A stretch of 39,635 nucleotides of DNA from DATFKA01 sp042095835 (GCA_042095835.1 JBELML010000045.1:1-39635), one strand, 5' to 3'; positions 15,789 to 25,677 are shown, numbered from the stretch's first letter. Program-made: numbers and translations. The notes: generated by a model not told the origin, from the sequence alone.

Positions 15789-16022
15789 TAGGGCAAACGC
15801 ATTAAAATAAAAACTTAAAAAGAAATGCTTATTACTCGAAATAAGTGAAGTGCGGGAAGCCGCCTAGGCATTGTCTGAGCGGAGCGAGTTTGGCTAGGCA
15901 AGATTTTTTTGCTTCGTTTTTGTATCGAATGACAAAAATGAAGATGCCAGAGCGGTTTTGAATTGGAGTTTCAGTAGGAATTATAAAAAATTGCAGGGTG
16001 ATTTTTTGGTGCGTTTGCCCTA
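15789..16022. mobile_element. MITE-like element, copy 1 (234 bp)
   Basis: The ends are a perfect 13-bp inverted repeat, tagggcaaacgca on the left and its complement on the right. A perfect 9-bp target-site duplication, tagcaatac, lies at 15780-15788 and 16023-16031. There is no ORF for a transposase, so mobilisation must be in trans. The interior contains an imperfect stem (cttcgtttttgt / acaaaaatgaag) and gcctaggc/ggctaggc repeats. A 251-bp relative lies at 34125-34375 and a truncated one at 39577. The IS family of the parent cannot be fixed from this window. Confidence 0.85.
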
Positions 16023-16077
16023 TAGCAATACAGTCTGGTCGAATTAATCCCGGCGTAGCGCAGCGGATGTCGGGATG

Positions 16078-16170
16078 CTGTGCTATTTACTAAGTGCTAA
16101 GTGCTAAGTGCTATGTATTATGTAATACATCATTACATCACTACATCACTACATCATTACATAACTACAC
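16078..16170. repeat. Heptamer/octamer microsatellite right of the MITE
   Basis: gctaagt/gctatgt heptamers pass into an 8-base array (cattacat and cactacat units, about five copies). It lies just downstream of the response-regulator stop codon on the minus strand. Such arrays are likely to vary in length between strains. Confidence 0.7.
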
Positions 16171-16173
16171 CAT

Positions 16174-16824
16174 TCAAATACTAATCAAGCCATGGTTTAC
16201 AGCGTACATGACCAACTCAGAGGAAGATTTAAGTTCTAACTTTTTCATGATCTTTTTGCGGTGCGTATAGATGGTGTGGGTGCTGAGATGGAGTAATGCG
16301 GCAATTTCTTTGGCGATGAGACCTTTCGCAACGAGCTGTACGATTTCTATTTCTCTTGGAGTGAGTTGTTTGGTATTATTTTTTAGGGGAGTGTCTTTTC
16401 CTAGGCTCCGCTCTACTAGATAGTCCAAAACTTTAGAGCAAAAATACTTACCATCTGTCAAGGTCGCTTTTAGGGCATCTTGAATTTCACTTTTACCGCA
16501 AGACTTGGTGAGAAAAGCACTAATACCATCTTCGAGCGCTTGGAAGATATTACTGCGATCTTCATCGGTACTGATGATGATCAACTTCAGGTTTGGTTGG
16601 AGTTGTTTGAGTTTTTTAATAGTCGCGAGGGAGAAGCCATCTTCATAATAATCTATGATTACAATATCAGCTGGCGTTTCAGATAAGCCAATCAATAGCT
16701 CTTCTTCATCTGAAGCCTCGCCAACTACCTGAATATTGGGTAGTTGAGACAATACCGTCTGCAAGCCATAACGGATAAGATAGTGGCTATCAGCAACGAA
16801 GACTTTATGAACTGGATGAGTCAT
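16174..16824 (-). CDS. LuxR/NarL-type response regulator
   Basis: This encodes 216 residues. The receiver domain (residues 5-125) has the acidic pair AD near residues 11-12, a phospho-acceptor Asp58 in DIVIIDYYEDG, and Lys in FLTKSCGKSE. The C-terminal LuxR helix-turn-helix (about 150-213) reads LTPREIEIVQLVAKGLIAKE and then LHLSTHTIYTHRKKIMKKL. It should be a phosphorylation-controlled DNA-binding regulator. The cognate kinase is not adjacent; the neighbour upstream is the DUF4230-like gene, 80 bases away. A separate -7 box at 16874-16881 suggests its own promoter. Confidence 0.92.
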   Translation of the reverse strand: MTHPVHKVFVADSHYLIRYGLQTVLSQLPNIQVVGEASDEEELLIGLSETPADIVIIDYYEDGFSLATIKKLKQLQPNLKLIIISTDEDRSNIFQALEDGISAFLTKSCGKSEIQDALKATLTDGKYFCSKVLDYLVERSLGKDTPLKNNTKQLTPREIEIVQLVAKGLIAKEIAALLHLSTHTIYTHRKKIMKKLELKSSSELVMYAVNHGLISI

Positions 16825-16873
16825 GAACTAAATCTAATTGAAAGGACAAATTAATTAAGATTCATTTCATTGA

Positions 16874-16881
16874 CAAAATTA
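16874..16881 (-). promoter_or_regulatory. Candidate -7 box of the response-regulator gene
   Basis: Read on the minus strand this is taattttg, an exact TAnnTTTG match, 49 bases before the ATG at 16824. A clear TTTG -33 box is not visible at the expected spacing, so confidence is limited. Confidence 0.35.
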
Positions 16882-16904
16882 TTTAGATTTAGTTTAAATA
16901 AAGA

Positions 16905-18122
16905 TTAAGAATCCAAGTCAGAGAAAGCATCTTCTGTGATGATATCAGGATCGCTGCCCATATTTTTATAAGCTATGCGAATTTTGTATTTCGGATCCAT
17001 ACTAGTGATGACAGGTCCTAGCATGGTCGTCATGACATCCTCTACCTGCGCTTTGGCTTTGCTAAAGACATTCACCTGCCGAGCCTCTTGTACGAATTCT
17101 TTTCTTAGGATTTCGTAGGAAGCATTCAGGTCTTCTTCTTTTACTTCTCTCATCCAACCAATGTCGAGCTTATCGAAGCGAGGATAGACTTCGTGGGAGA
17201 GGATTTGAGGTTGAGGCATCGTGATCGTTACCACTTTGTTGCGCGGATTCAGGTCTACACTAAAGAATTGGTCGAGTTTAAAACCAATTTTCATGACGCT
17301 GGCCGCCTGTATTTCAATATCTGTTGAAGAGACATTGAGCCCAAACATTTTAGTTTTGAGCTGTTTGCTTAGTCCTTTTTTACTATCCAGCTCATAGGTA
17401 GCGAGTTCGGTGACGACTTTTTCTACCCTTTCTTCGAGCAAACCCTTAGACCTACTAAAGTCGTTGACGGCCGCCGATTGTTGAAAGCGTTTGATCATGG
17501 GACCCAAAGCTTCCTGAAGTGCAATTCCACAAGGCGTATCTACAGCTTTTCCTTTCGCCCAATAAGCTCCATTTTCCGTATTTAGGACGGTCGCCATTAT
17601 TTGAGTCACCAAGGAGCAAGTATATTTCGAGGCGACTTCGTGCAAAACTTTAGTCGCCGTTCCTGCTTCTTGACTGAACCACTGCTGTCCGAGCGTGGAG
17701 GAGCTATCTCTAAGGGTCAAAAAATCTTGATAATATAAATTACGGAGATAGGGATGGCTTTTCTCATACTCCTGCACCATCCGACTTCGAATATCTTGGT
17801 TGAGGTCCATCCGATTGGCCACATGATTCAGAATAGCCAAGTTCATCTCCTTGACCATATTGTTGAATTCTCTTTTATAGCGTAGCGGATTGGTCATAAT
17901 CGCAATGGCATCTTCCTCATCAATGCTGTACTGAAAATTACTCGGAAGATAAGTAATGGGGATTTCCTTGGGCACTTTGGTGGTATTGGTACTGATCAAG
18001 TTGCCGATACCACTCAGACCACTTCTTTCACTTCGGGGCCAAAATTTCACCGCAGCAATCAGCGCAATACTTACTATGAGCATGATAATGATAACTCGGC
18101 CTAAAACAACGTTTCCTTTCAT
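16905..18122 (-). CDS. Membrane-anchored DUF4230-like protein
   Basis: This encodes 405 residues. A single N-terminal membrane helix (about residues 8-26, VIIIMLIVSIALIAAVKFW) anchors a long soluble part, probably periplasmic. The C-terminal 140 residues have the DUF4230 pattern: KIGFKLDQFFSVDLN, then NKVVTITMPQPQILSHEV, then an acidic helix and a charged helix ending VFSKAKAQVEDVMTTML. The N-terminal 200 residues are helical and contain two Cys (TCSL, TPCG). Function is unknown for the family. It is divergent from folP and could share a transcript with the downstream response regulator, though that gene has its own candidate promoter. Confidence 0.65.
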   Translation of the reverse strand: MKGNVVLGRVIIIMLIVSIALIAAVKFWPRSERSGLSGIGNLISTNTTKVPKEIPITYLPSNFQYSIDEEDAIAIMTNPLRYKREFNNMVKEMNLAILNHVANRMDLNQDIRSRMVQEYEKSHPYLRNLYYQDFLTLRDSSSTLGQQWFSQEAGTATKVLHEVASKYTCSLVTQIMATVLNTENGAYWAKGKAVDTPCGIALQEALGPMIKRFQQSAAVNDFSRSKGLLEERVEKVVTELATYELDSKKGLSKQLKTKMFGLNVSSTDIEIQAASVMKIGFKLDQFFSVDLNPRNKVVTITMPQPQILSHEVYPRFDKLDIGWMREVKEEDLNASYEILRKEFVQEARQVNVFSKAKAQVEDVMTTMLGPVITSMDPKYKIRIAYKNMGSDPDIITEDAFSDLDS

Positions 18123-18344
18123 TAATAAATGATGTAATGATTGATTAATGCTTACCTAGCATAGCTGTAGCAGCGAAGGTAGGTAATGTTTTAAATAGTC
18201 TTACATTTGCATGATTTTTGACGTACAGCGCAACTATTTTGTTGTATAAATCATGTTATTATTTTTACGATGGCACTGTCCAAAAGTAACTTTTTTTCGA
18301 CGGTGTGCTATGATTTTTAGATATACGAATAAAATAAATCCTTT

Positions 18345-19187
18345 ATGTTGCACCCGCAGACTACCATCAATTGTAGGGGTCGATTGCTCAGCTTCGTAGA
18401 ACCTAAGATTATGGGTGTGCTTAACGTGACCAAAGATTCATTCTTTGATGGAGGTAGATATCATGCACTCGATACGGCCTTGGCGCAAGCTGAAAAAATG
18501 CTGGCCGAAGGAGCAGATATTATCGATATTGGCGGGATGTCGTCTCGGCCTGGTGCAGAATTGATCAGCCCCAAGGAAGAGCAGGCGCGCATTTTACCCA
18601 TTATTGAGCAGCTCAAAAAAAGATTTCCTGAGGCTTTTATTTCGGTAGATACGGTTTACAGTAGTACCGTAGAGCGCGTATTCGATTTTGGCGCTGATAT
18701 GATCAACGATGTTTCAGCGGGAGCTTTTGATGATAAAATGTATGAAACAGTCACCCGCCTTGATATTCCTTACATCCTAATGCATATGCAAGGTTCACCA
18801 AAGACCATGCAAAATGCACCAAAATACAAGGATGTCGTTGAGGAGGTGTTAGATTTTTTTATTGCTGAAGTGGGCAAATTAAGGGCGCTTGGCGCTAAAG
18901 ATATTCTGATCGATCCAGGCTTTGGTTTTGGAAAAAGTATTGCACACAACTATACCTTGGTCAAAAAAATGCACGTTTTTCGTATCTTAGGATTACCGAT
19001 TGTGACAGGTGTTTCTCGTAAGTCGATGATCTACAAGCTTTTGGATTCTAGTCCAGAGCATGCCTTAAACGGATCTTCGGTCTTACATTTTAAAGCCCTG
19101 GAAGAAGGTAGTCGGATATTAAGAGTACATGATGTAGCGCCTGCTTTGGAAGTGATAACTATATGGAAGCAACTCAACGCCCTCTAA
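18345..19187 (+). CDS. folP: Dihydropteroate synthase
   Basis: This enzyme condenses 6-hydroxymethyl-dihydropterin diphosphate with p-aminobenzoate in folate synthesis, in the cytoplasm. The 280 residues form a TIM barrel of normal length. Signatures are IMGVLNVTKDSFFDGG (residues 22-37; usually NVTPDSFSDGG), DIIDIGGMSSRPGAE (about 58-72; usually GGESTRPGA), NDVSAGAFDD, ILMHMQGSPKTMQ, ILIDPGFGFGKSIAHN and IVTGVSRKSMIYKLL. The substitutions in the first two loops are conservative and do not suggest loss of activity. The gene overlaps the next one by 25 bases, indicating translational coupling. Confidence 0.95.
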   Translation: MLHPQTTINCRGRLLSFVEPKIMGVLNVTKDSFFDGGRYHALDTALAQAEKMLAEGADIIDIGGMSSRPGAELISPKEEQARILPIIEQLKKRFPEAFISVDTVYSSTVERVFDFGADMINDVSAGAFDDKMYETVTRLDIPYILMHMQGSPKTMQNAPKYKDVVEEVLDFFIAEVGKLRALGAKDILIDPGFGFGKSIAHNYTLVKKMHVFRILGLPIVTGVSRKSMIYKLLDSSPEHALNGSSVLHFKALEEGSRILRVHDVAPALEVITIWKQLNAL

Positions 19188-20587
19188 ACGTCGTTCAAAT
19201 TAATGATAAGGAGCTCACGCATATCGCGTTGGGGCATCTTAAGGGCTATTACAAATACCGCGAACGAGCCGAAAAAGGAGGAGAGACCTACACCGCAACC
19301 GACGTACAAAGCGACAGTGGCCTTATCGCTGACGGCTACCTCAAATTTAAGTTAAAAGAAGATTCCGACTTCGTAGCTACCATTGAAGCGACAGATTATT
19401 GGCATCGGGAGGAGTTGAGGTATAAACATACCATCGATCTACTTTTTGTAGATGCCCTGACGATAGCATTTGCACTGGTAGCTGGCGTATTGGGTTATTA
19501 TTATTTCGATGGACATATCTCCTTTTTCCATTTGGGGCTTAACTCTAGCATTTTTTATTTATTACTCTCTATTATAGGCTTGGCGGCCATCAACTTCTTC
19601 TTGCTGTGGCCTATCCGCCGCTACCGCTATATCTATGCGATCGAGCAGTTTAAAAACTACTACGCCAACGATCAATGGATTGTGTTTGCTTTTGATGTTT
19701 TCCCCAATTATGATGATAAGTATTTCGTAGAATTAAGACGACAGTGTATCCGCTACGGTTTTGGCCTGATTGAGGTGAATAACAAAAAAGTACTCAAAGT
19801 TCACCTGACCGCTTCGAGAGTAGATGTAGTGAAAAATAACCGAGAACTCGTCGAATTTAAACAGATCACCAGCCTCACTAAAACAGTGACGAATACGGTG
19901 GGCAATCTATCTACTTTTCGACAAGGCTTATCTTATTTTAATTGGCGGACCAACCTACTGCGTTTCAGACGCACCTACTACAACCAATTGGCCATTACGG
20001 GTACCTGTTTTCTACTCATTTGTGGTATCATCTATGAAGAAATCCAGAAAAGCCCCGTCGTCTATATCGATCGAGACGAATACGAACAACAACAAATGGC
20101 CGCGATGGAAGAATTGAAGGAGGAAATGGGCGGCATTTTATATTACTTCAAAATAGACTCTGGTGTTTTTGTTCGAGAATCTTCAGAATACTTGACCCCA
20201 AGTATCGTCTACGATCCAGAGTCCGAACCCATTGATTTAGCTCCGGTCAATAAAAGCATAGTCTCCGTCTATCAAGCCGGTGTTTTTGAAGATCAAGCTT
20301 GTGAGGAATATACCAAGTATGTGAGTGGGCAGTACCTTATCTTTTTTGGTAGTTATTACAACCTAGATGAAGCCAAACGCAACGCTGTGCTTTTAAGGAA
20401 TAAGGGGATAGGTGCCAACGTAGCCTGGGCGGAATGTTTCTTTTATGGTAGGCCCTTTTACCTCTTGTTTTTAGAGAATTTATTTCTGGATGGTACTAGG
20501 GCGAGTGAGGAAGTACGCCGACTTGCCGGTAGGCTCAAACAGCAACAATTGAACTACGAGGTGGGCTATTCCAGGATCAGCCGGTAG
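19163..20587 (+). CDS. Membrane protein with C-terminal SPOR-like region
   Basis: This encodes 474 residues, with the start inside the end of folP. There are three predicted membrane helices: about 93-113 (ALTIAFALVAGVLGYYYF), about 124-147 (IFYLLLSIIGLAAINFFLLW) and about 277-294 (ITGTCFLLICGIIYEEI). A cytoplasmic domain lies between helices 2 and 3. The C-terminal 85 residues resemble a SPOR fold, which binds denuded septal peptidoglycan: YLIFFGSYYNLDEAKRNAVL, then LRNKGIGANVAWAE, then FYLLFLENL. This would place that part in the periplasm. The family is not recognised; a link to cell envelope or division is inference. TamB follows 81 bases later. Confidence 0.65.
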   Translation: MEATQRPLNVVQINDKELTHIALGHLKGYYKYRERAEKGGETYTATDVQSDSGLIADGYLKFKLKEDSDFVATIEATDYWHREELRYKHTIDLLFVDALTIAFALVAGVLGYYYFDGHISFFHLGLNSSIFYLLLSIIGLAAINFFLLWPIRRYRYIYAIEQFKNYYANDQWIVFAFDVFPNYDDKYFVELRRQCIRYGFGLIEVNNKKVLKVHLTASRVDVVKNNRELVEFKQITSLTKTVTNTVGNLSTFRQGLSYFNWRTNLLRFRRTYYNQLAITGTCFLLICGIIYEEIQKSPVVYIDRDEYEQQQMAAMEELKEEMGGILYYFKIDSGVFVRESSEYLTPSIVYDPESEPIDLAPVNKSIVSVYQAGVFEDQACEEYTKYVSGQYLIFFGSYYNLDEAKRNAVLLRNKGIGANVAWAECFFYGRPFYLLFLENLFLDGTRASEEVRRLAGRLKQQQLNYEVGYSRISR

Positions 20588-20668
20588 TTTCCTTTTTATA
20601 AACCTATAAAATCTCGTTAAAAGCCACATTTTTTAGATAATTTTGCTGGCTGAATCTGTTATTAATAC

Positions 20669-23600
20669 ATGGCCGAAGTACCGCAGCAGGAGCAGGAAGC
20701 GATATCCGCAGCAGACAGTAAGAAGCATCCCAAAAAGAAAAGCATCTGGCGCTTTCTCTTTAGGACCGCTATGGTACTCCTACTCCTGACGGTGCTCCTT
20801 TTAGGATTGATCCAAATCCCAGGGGTGCAGACCTGGACACTTCGCCAAGTTACCAATAGCCTAGCCAAGCAACTCAATACTACAGTCACAGTAGATTATT
20901 TAGAACTCGGGCTGTTCAATCGCTTGATCTTACGAGATGTTTATATAGAAGATTTGCAAGGCGACACGCTTCTTTTTTCAGAAGGTGTATTCGCCAACCT
21001 TAGCCTTTCGCCTATCACCATCTTGCGCAAAGGCTTGGTGATCAATAGGGTGCGCCTCAATGATTCCAAGCTATTTATACGCCGTGCGCCAGATCAAATC
21101 GAAACCAATCTCAACCTTCTATTAAATAATCTTTCTGATCCGAATCAGCCCAAAAAAGAAAAAGGAGCTGCCATCGGTATAGATCTCGATATCGTAGAAT
21201 TGGGCAAGATGCGTATGACCAAAATGGATTCGCTCAAGAATCAATTGTTTGTCTTAGGAATAGATGGGGCCGATATAAAGGTGTGTAATGTAGATTTGGA
21301 TGGACAGGATTTTGCATTACAAAAAGTACATATCAGACGCCCCGAAATCATCGTAGACGATTATATCCGCACCGCAATGTGGGATAGTATCGTCGCTAAT
21401 AGGGAATCTAGCCGAGATTCTAGTTCCATGAAGTTTACCATCGATCAATTTGAAATGACGGAGGGCATCTTCCTTTTTCATAATTATCGTAAAGTGCCGG
21501 TAAAAACTACGCCCGATTCTATTTTAGATTATAGGCATATGGAAGTGTTTGATATCAAGATGCAGGTTCAAAACTTCCGGCTAGAACGAGATACCTTTTT
21601 TGGAGCAGTACAGTGTTTTAGCTTAAACGATTTGAGTGGCTTTGTCCTCAATGATTGGTCAGCCGAAGAGGTGAAAGTGCACAATCAAGGAGTAGAGATC
21701 AACAGCATGCGCTTCCAGACAGATCGCTCCTTATTAGGAGATACCCTCCAACTTCGCTATGCCGACTACGAAGATTTTATTTACTTCGAAAATCGGGTGA
21801 TTATTGATTTGAAGGTTAAAGATTCTAGAGTTGCTATGTATGATGTCATGCAATTTGCGCCTCGACTTTTTGAGAATAGCTTTTTTATCAGAAACCGAGA
21901 GAAACACGTCATGGTTAATGGGCGTCTACTTGGCACGGTTAATAATTTGGATGGCCGTGATCTCGAATTTAGACTAGAAGAAGATAATTCTGAAGTGCAA
22001 TTTTCTTTTACATCAAGGAATTTGGCGATTCCTGGTGACAACTCCATGAACCTTCGACTCAATGATTTAGATACAGATATTGGGACCCTCAAAAGGTGGC
22101 TTCCCAATTTCTCCGTTTCCTCCAACTTTGACCGTTTAGGTCGTTTGAATTTTAATGGTAAAGTAGATATCATCTTTACAGATGTGATAACCGATGGATT
22201 ATTACTGACCGATATTGGAGAAGCAGATTTGGATATCAGACTCCGGAATCTACGCGGCGGTAAAACGGGTACCCGCTATAGCGGACAAATAGACCTAAGG
22301 TCATTTGATTTGGGGGCCTGGACAGGAGATCCCGATTATGGGATTGTCAATTTAAACTCTGAAGTTAGTAATGGGGTAGGCCTCACCGCAGCCTCTGCCT
22401 CGGCGGTCTTTTCGGCCAATATTTTCAATTTCCCCTTCAAGGGATATGATTATAAAAACGCGACAATCACTGGTAGTACCAAGGAGAAGCAGTTTGATGG
22501 TATTTTTGCGATTAAAGATGCCAATATTGATTTTGGCTTTGTTGGAAAGATTGATATATCGGGCGAGGTACCGGTATTTAATTTTGGAGCCAATGTACAG
22601 CGACTCAACCTACAAGCCCTCAATCTAGCGGAAAAAGACTACCGCTTGGCAGGTAAGATCGATATGAATCTCAAGAATAGGACCCTTTCTACACTAGAAG
22701 GTAATATTGACCTGAATGAATTCACGGTGACCAATGGCGACAAAGAAGTCAGTGTAGAATACCTGAGGGTCATATCCAAAAGGAACCCTGATAGCACCAA
22801 GACCGTAGAGGTCGAATCGGATGTAATCGAAGCAGAATTAAATGGTGTTTTTGATATTGAAAAAGTCCCTAATTTAGTAGGCCAGTTTTTTCAAAACCAA
22901 TTTCCACTTTTTGCCCACCAGATCAATCTGAATGTAAAAGATAGTCTCTTGGCCGAGCAGACCTTTGATTATAATATTAAAATCAAGGATTCTAAAGGAC
23001 TCCAAAAATTGTTTGTGGAGCCCATGGCGGACTTGAAAAATATCTCTATTGCTGGAGCTATTAATAATCAGGATACTACTTTTGATGGAAAAATAGATGT
23101 TCCCCAATTTGGTTTTGGGAAAGCTTTGGTAGAAAACTTGGCCTTAGATTTTGAAGTAGATGGACTGGAAGGAGACTTCAACTTGATGGCCGGAGGTGTT
23201 GCGCCAAATGATAAAAGTGCTTTAGCTCCGCTATCTTTATTGACGACTTTCAGAAAAGATACCGTTTACTTCGGATTGACCTATGATAATGGAGCGGAGA
23301 CCGCCGTACTAAATCGGGTGTATTTCGATGGTCTATTGAACGCCATCGATAGTACGAGTACCCTGTTGAGAATGGATGATTCAGAGTTGATTCTTTTTGA
23401 AGAGCCTTGGGTGATCAATGATCAGAACGAGGTCCTGTTCAAAGAAGATTCTATCTTGATCCACGACTTTACGGCCACCCAAGATGATCGTATTGCCTCT
23501 CTTGGTAGTTTTGCTAAGCGAGGCATCAATTTATCGGTCATCAACCTAGACTTTGAGGGCTTAAATGGCTTACTCAACTACGATCCTCTACAATTTGATG

Positions 23601-25540
23601 GCGATTTTAATATGTCAGTTCAAACGGGTGATATCCTACATTTGACCGATATCCACCTAGATGTAGGTGCCGATACTTTGTTGATTAACGGCGATGATTG
23701 GGGCAATCTCAAATGGATCGCCCAGATGGATGATGCCAAGCAACCAGTTATTTCTTTTCTCACCTTAACTAAAGATACGGCGCAGCTTATTCTAGATGCT
23801 TTTTACAATATCTCAGATATAGGCAAACGTCCCGAAGAACTCAAAGGATATTTTGATGCGGATTTGGGTATACAATCTTTTCCTTTGTCCTTTTCGGAAT
23901 ATTTCATTGGGGGGACGATCTCTGATGCTACCGGTGGTTTTGAAGGTAAGTTGCGTTTTAATGGTACCGGTGATCAACCCAATGTACACGGTACGGTCAC
24001 GCTAAAATCGGGAGGCGTGACTTTGAATTACCTCAAAACACGCTATACTTTTGAGGACGAAGTTATTTTTGTAGACAACTATTCTTTTGATGCCTCTGAT
24101 GCCAAGCTTTATGATGTCTATGGTAATCCGGCGACCATCTACGGAGGTATTCGGCATAATAGATTGAAGGATTTTGGTTTTGATGCTCGATTATCTACTG
24201 ATCGCTTCCAAGGATTGAATACGGAGAAAGGAGATAACAAACTGTTTTACGGGCATGGTATTGGTAAAGCTGATGTCTACTTCACAGGTACTTTCCGGCA
24301 GCCCGATGTCTACGTGAAAGCCGAGGTTGCCGAAGGAACTAAGATATCCATCCCAATCAACTCCAATCGCTCTGCTTCGGAGATTGGTTTCATCAGATTG
24401 GTCGATCAACAAAAACTTGACGAAGAGGCCGCCCAGCAACAAGGTAATGAAGAAGTCGACCTCAAAGGTGTAAGCCTAGATATGGAGCTGATTGCTAATA
24501 ACTCCGCGGAGATACAAATCATTTTTGATGAGCAAGCAGGTGATCTTATTGAGGGACGTGGTTATGGAGATTTGTTGATCTCGGTGCCGCGGGATGGCGA
24601 TTTCAAAATGTATGGCGATTATACGATTGAGACGGGAGACTATCTCTTCACTTTGTATAATATCATCAACAAGAAGTTTAACGTAGAGCGAGGAGGAACG
24701 ATTTCCTGGACGGGCGATCCTTATTCGGCACAGGTAGATTTGGTTGCCGAATATAGTCGAGTGAATACACCAGTAGCGACTTTTATCCAGGAATATCTAT
24801 TAGCAGCGCGATCAGATATTGTCAATCAGGCCAATAACGGTACCGATGTAGATTTGAAGCTCCTGCTTACTGGCGAACTGCTCAAACCTACGATCAATTT
24901 TGACATCAGTTTTCCCTCTTTGCAAGGAGAGTTGGAGACTTATACAGATAGTAAATTGCGTCTTTTGAAACTCGACCAAAACGAGTTGAACAAGCAGGTC
25001 TTTGGATTGATTGTAGCGGGGCAATTCCTACCAACGGAGATCAACCTCAACCAAACGGGGATTTTAGCCAATACCGTTGGGGAGTTTCTTTCCAATCAAT
25101 TGTCTCTCTTGCTGACTCAGCTCCTTTCGCAAGTGATTGGTGAGGGCAAGGTCTTCTCGAGTACCGACTTTGATATCGCCTACAATCAATATCAGAATAA
25201 CAGTTTCCAGAATACCCAGACCATCAACCGAGGTAATGAACTCCAAGTAAGTCTCACCCAAAACTTTCTCAATGATCGGATATCGGTGCAAGTAGGCGGT
25301 AATGTCGACCTAGACGGCCGCTCCCAAGCCATTGCTGGTACAAGCAGCTCCTTTGTAGGAAATGACTTCATTATTGAAGCCTTTATCAATGAGCAGCGCA
25401 ACGTGACGCTGAGAGTCTACCAAAAGACCGAGCCAGATATTGGTGGTCGTAAGTTAGAAATAGGGGCAGGACTCAGCTTCCGCAAAGAGTTTGATAATCT
25501 AGGAGAGTTTTTCCGTTCTTTAAGAAAGAAGGAGCAGTAG
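20669..25540 (+). CDS. tamB: TamB-like translocation and assembly module protein
   Basis: This encodes 1623 residues. One N-terminal membrane helix (about 30-52, AMVLLLLTVLLLGLIQIPG) is followed by a very long, regular beta-repeat region with patterns such as VRLNDSKLFIRRA and DLQGDTLLFSEGVF. The C-terminal about 380 residues match the TamB/DUF490 domain (GDLLISVPRDGDFKMYGDYT, RGGTISWTGDPYSAQVDL, LTGELLKPTINFDISFP, ending FRKEFDNLGEFFRSLRKKE). TamB spans the periplasm and works with a BamA-like outer-membrane partner in barrel assembly or lipid transport. No TamA/BamA gene is visible beside it. Length is typical for Bacteroidota TamB. Confidence 0.92.
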   Translation: MAEVPQQEQEAISAADSKKHPKKKSIWRFLFRTAMVLLLLTVLLLGLIQIPGVQTWTLRQVTNSLAKQLNTTVTVDYLELGLFNRLILRDVYIEDLQGDTLLFSEGVFANLSLSPITILRKGLVINRVRLNDSKLFIRRAPDQIETNLNLLLNNLSDPNQPKKEKGAAIGIDLDIVELGKMRMTKMDSLKNQLFVLGIDGADIKVCNVDLDGQDFALQKVHIRRPEIIVDDYIRTAMWDSIVANRESSRDSSSMKFTIDQFEMTEGIFLFHNYRKVPVKTTPDSILDYRHMEVFDIKMQVQNFRLERDTFFGAVQCFSLNDLSGFVLNDWSAEEVKVHNQGVEINSMRFQTDRSLLGDTLQLRYADYEDFIYFENRVIIDLKVKDSRVAMYDVMQFAPRLFENSFFIRNREKHVMVNGRLLGTVNNLDGRDLEFRLEEDNSEVQFSFTSRNLAIPGDNSMNLRLNDLDTDIGTLKRWLPNFSVSSNFDRLGRLNFNGKVDIIFTDVITDGLLLTDIGEADLDIRLRNLRGGKTGTRYSGQIDLRSFDLGAWTGDPDYGIVNLNSEVSNGVGLTAASASAVFSANIFNFPFKGYDYKNATITGSTKEKQFDGIFAIKDANIDFGFVGKIDISGEVPVFNFGANVQRLNLQALNLAEKDYRLAGKIDMNLKNRTLSTLEGNIDLNEFTVTNGDKEVSVEYLRVISKRNPDSTKTVEVESDVIEAELNGVFDIEKVPNLVGQFFQNQFPLFAHQINLNVKDSLLAEQTFDYNIKIKDSKGLQKLFVEPMADLKNISIAGAINNQDTTFDGKIDVPQFGFGKALVENLALDFEVDGLEGDFNLMAGGVAPNDKSALAPLSLLTTFRKDTVYFGLTYDNGAETAVLNRVYFDGLLNAIDSTSTLLRMDDSELILFEEPWVINDQNEVLFKEDSILIHDFTATQDDRIASLGSFAKRGINLSVINLDFEGLNGLLNYDPLQFDGDFNMSVQTGDILHLTDIHLDVGADTLLINGDDWGNLKWIAQMDDAKQPVISFLTLTKDTAQLILDAFYNISDIGKRPEELKGYFDADLGIQSFPLSFSEYFIGGTISDATGGFEGKLRFNGTGDQPNVHGTVTLKSGGVTLNYLKTRYTFEDEVIFVDNYSFDASDAKLYDVYGNPATIYGGIRHNRLKDFGFDARLSTDRFQGLNTEKGDNKLFYGHGIGKADVYFTGTFRQPDVYVKAEVAEGTKISIPINSNRSASEIGFIRLVDQQKLDEEAAQQQGNEEVDLKGVSLDMELIANNSAEIQIIFDEQAGDLIEGRGYGDLLISVPRDGDFKMYGDYTIETGDYLFTLYNIINKKFNVERGGTISWTGDPYSAQVDLVAEYSRVNTPVATFIQEYLLAARSDIVNQANNGTDVDLKLLLTGELLKPTINFDISFPSLQGELETYTDSKLRLLKLDQNELNKQVFGLIVAGQFLPTEINLNQTGILANTVGEFLSNQLSLLLTQLLSQVIGEGKVFSSTDFDIAYNQYQNNSFQNTQTINRGNELQVSLTQNFLNDRISVQVGGNVDLDGRSQAIAGTSSSFVGNDFIIEAFINEQRNVTLRVYQKTEPDIGGRKLEIGAGLSFRKEFDNLGEFFRSLRKKEQ

Positions 25541-25677
25541 TATAGGCTATTCTGCTTTGACTTACCCACACATAATCGCAACAGGTTTAGTTAGTCTTAG
25601 CGTAAAAAAAAGCGCTATAGGTATAATCACTGCTGCTTATTTCTTATCTTCCATCAACACTTAAAACCTAAACCATT

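Noticed and set aside
15789..16022. Considered as a full insertion sequence
   Set aside because: 234 bp with no transposase frame on either strand; only the ends and target duplication support mobility, so it is called a MITE-like element.
16078..16170. Possible CRISPR array
   Set aside because: Units are 7-8 bases with no spacers; this is a microsatellite.
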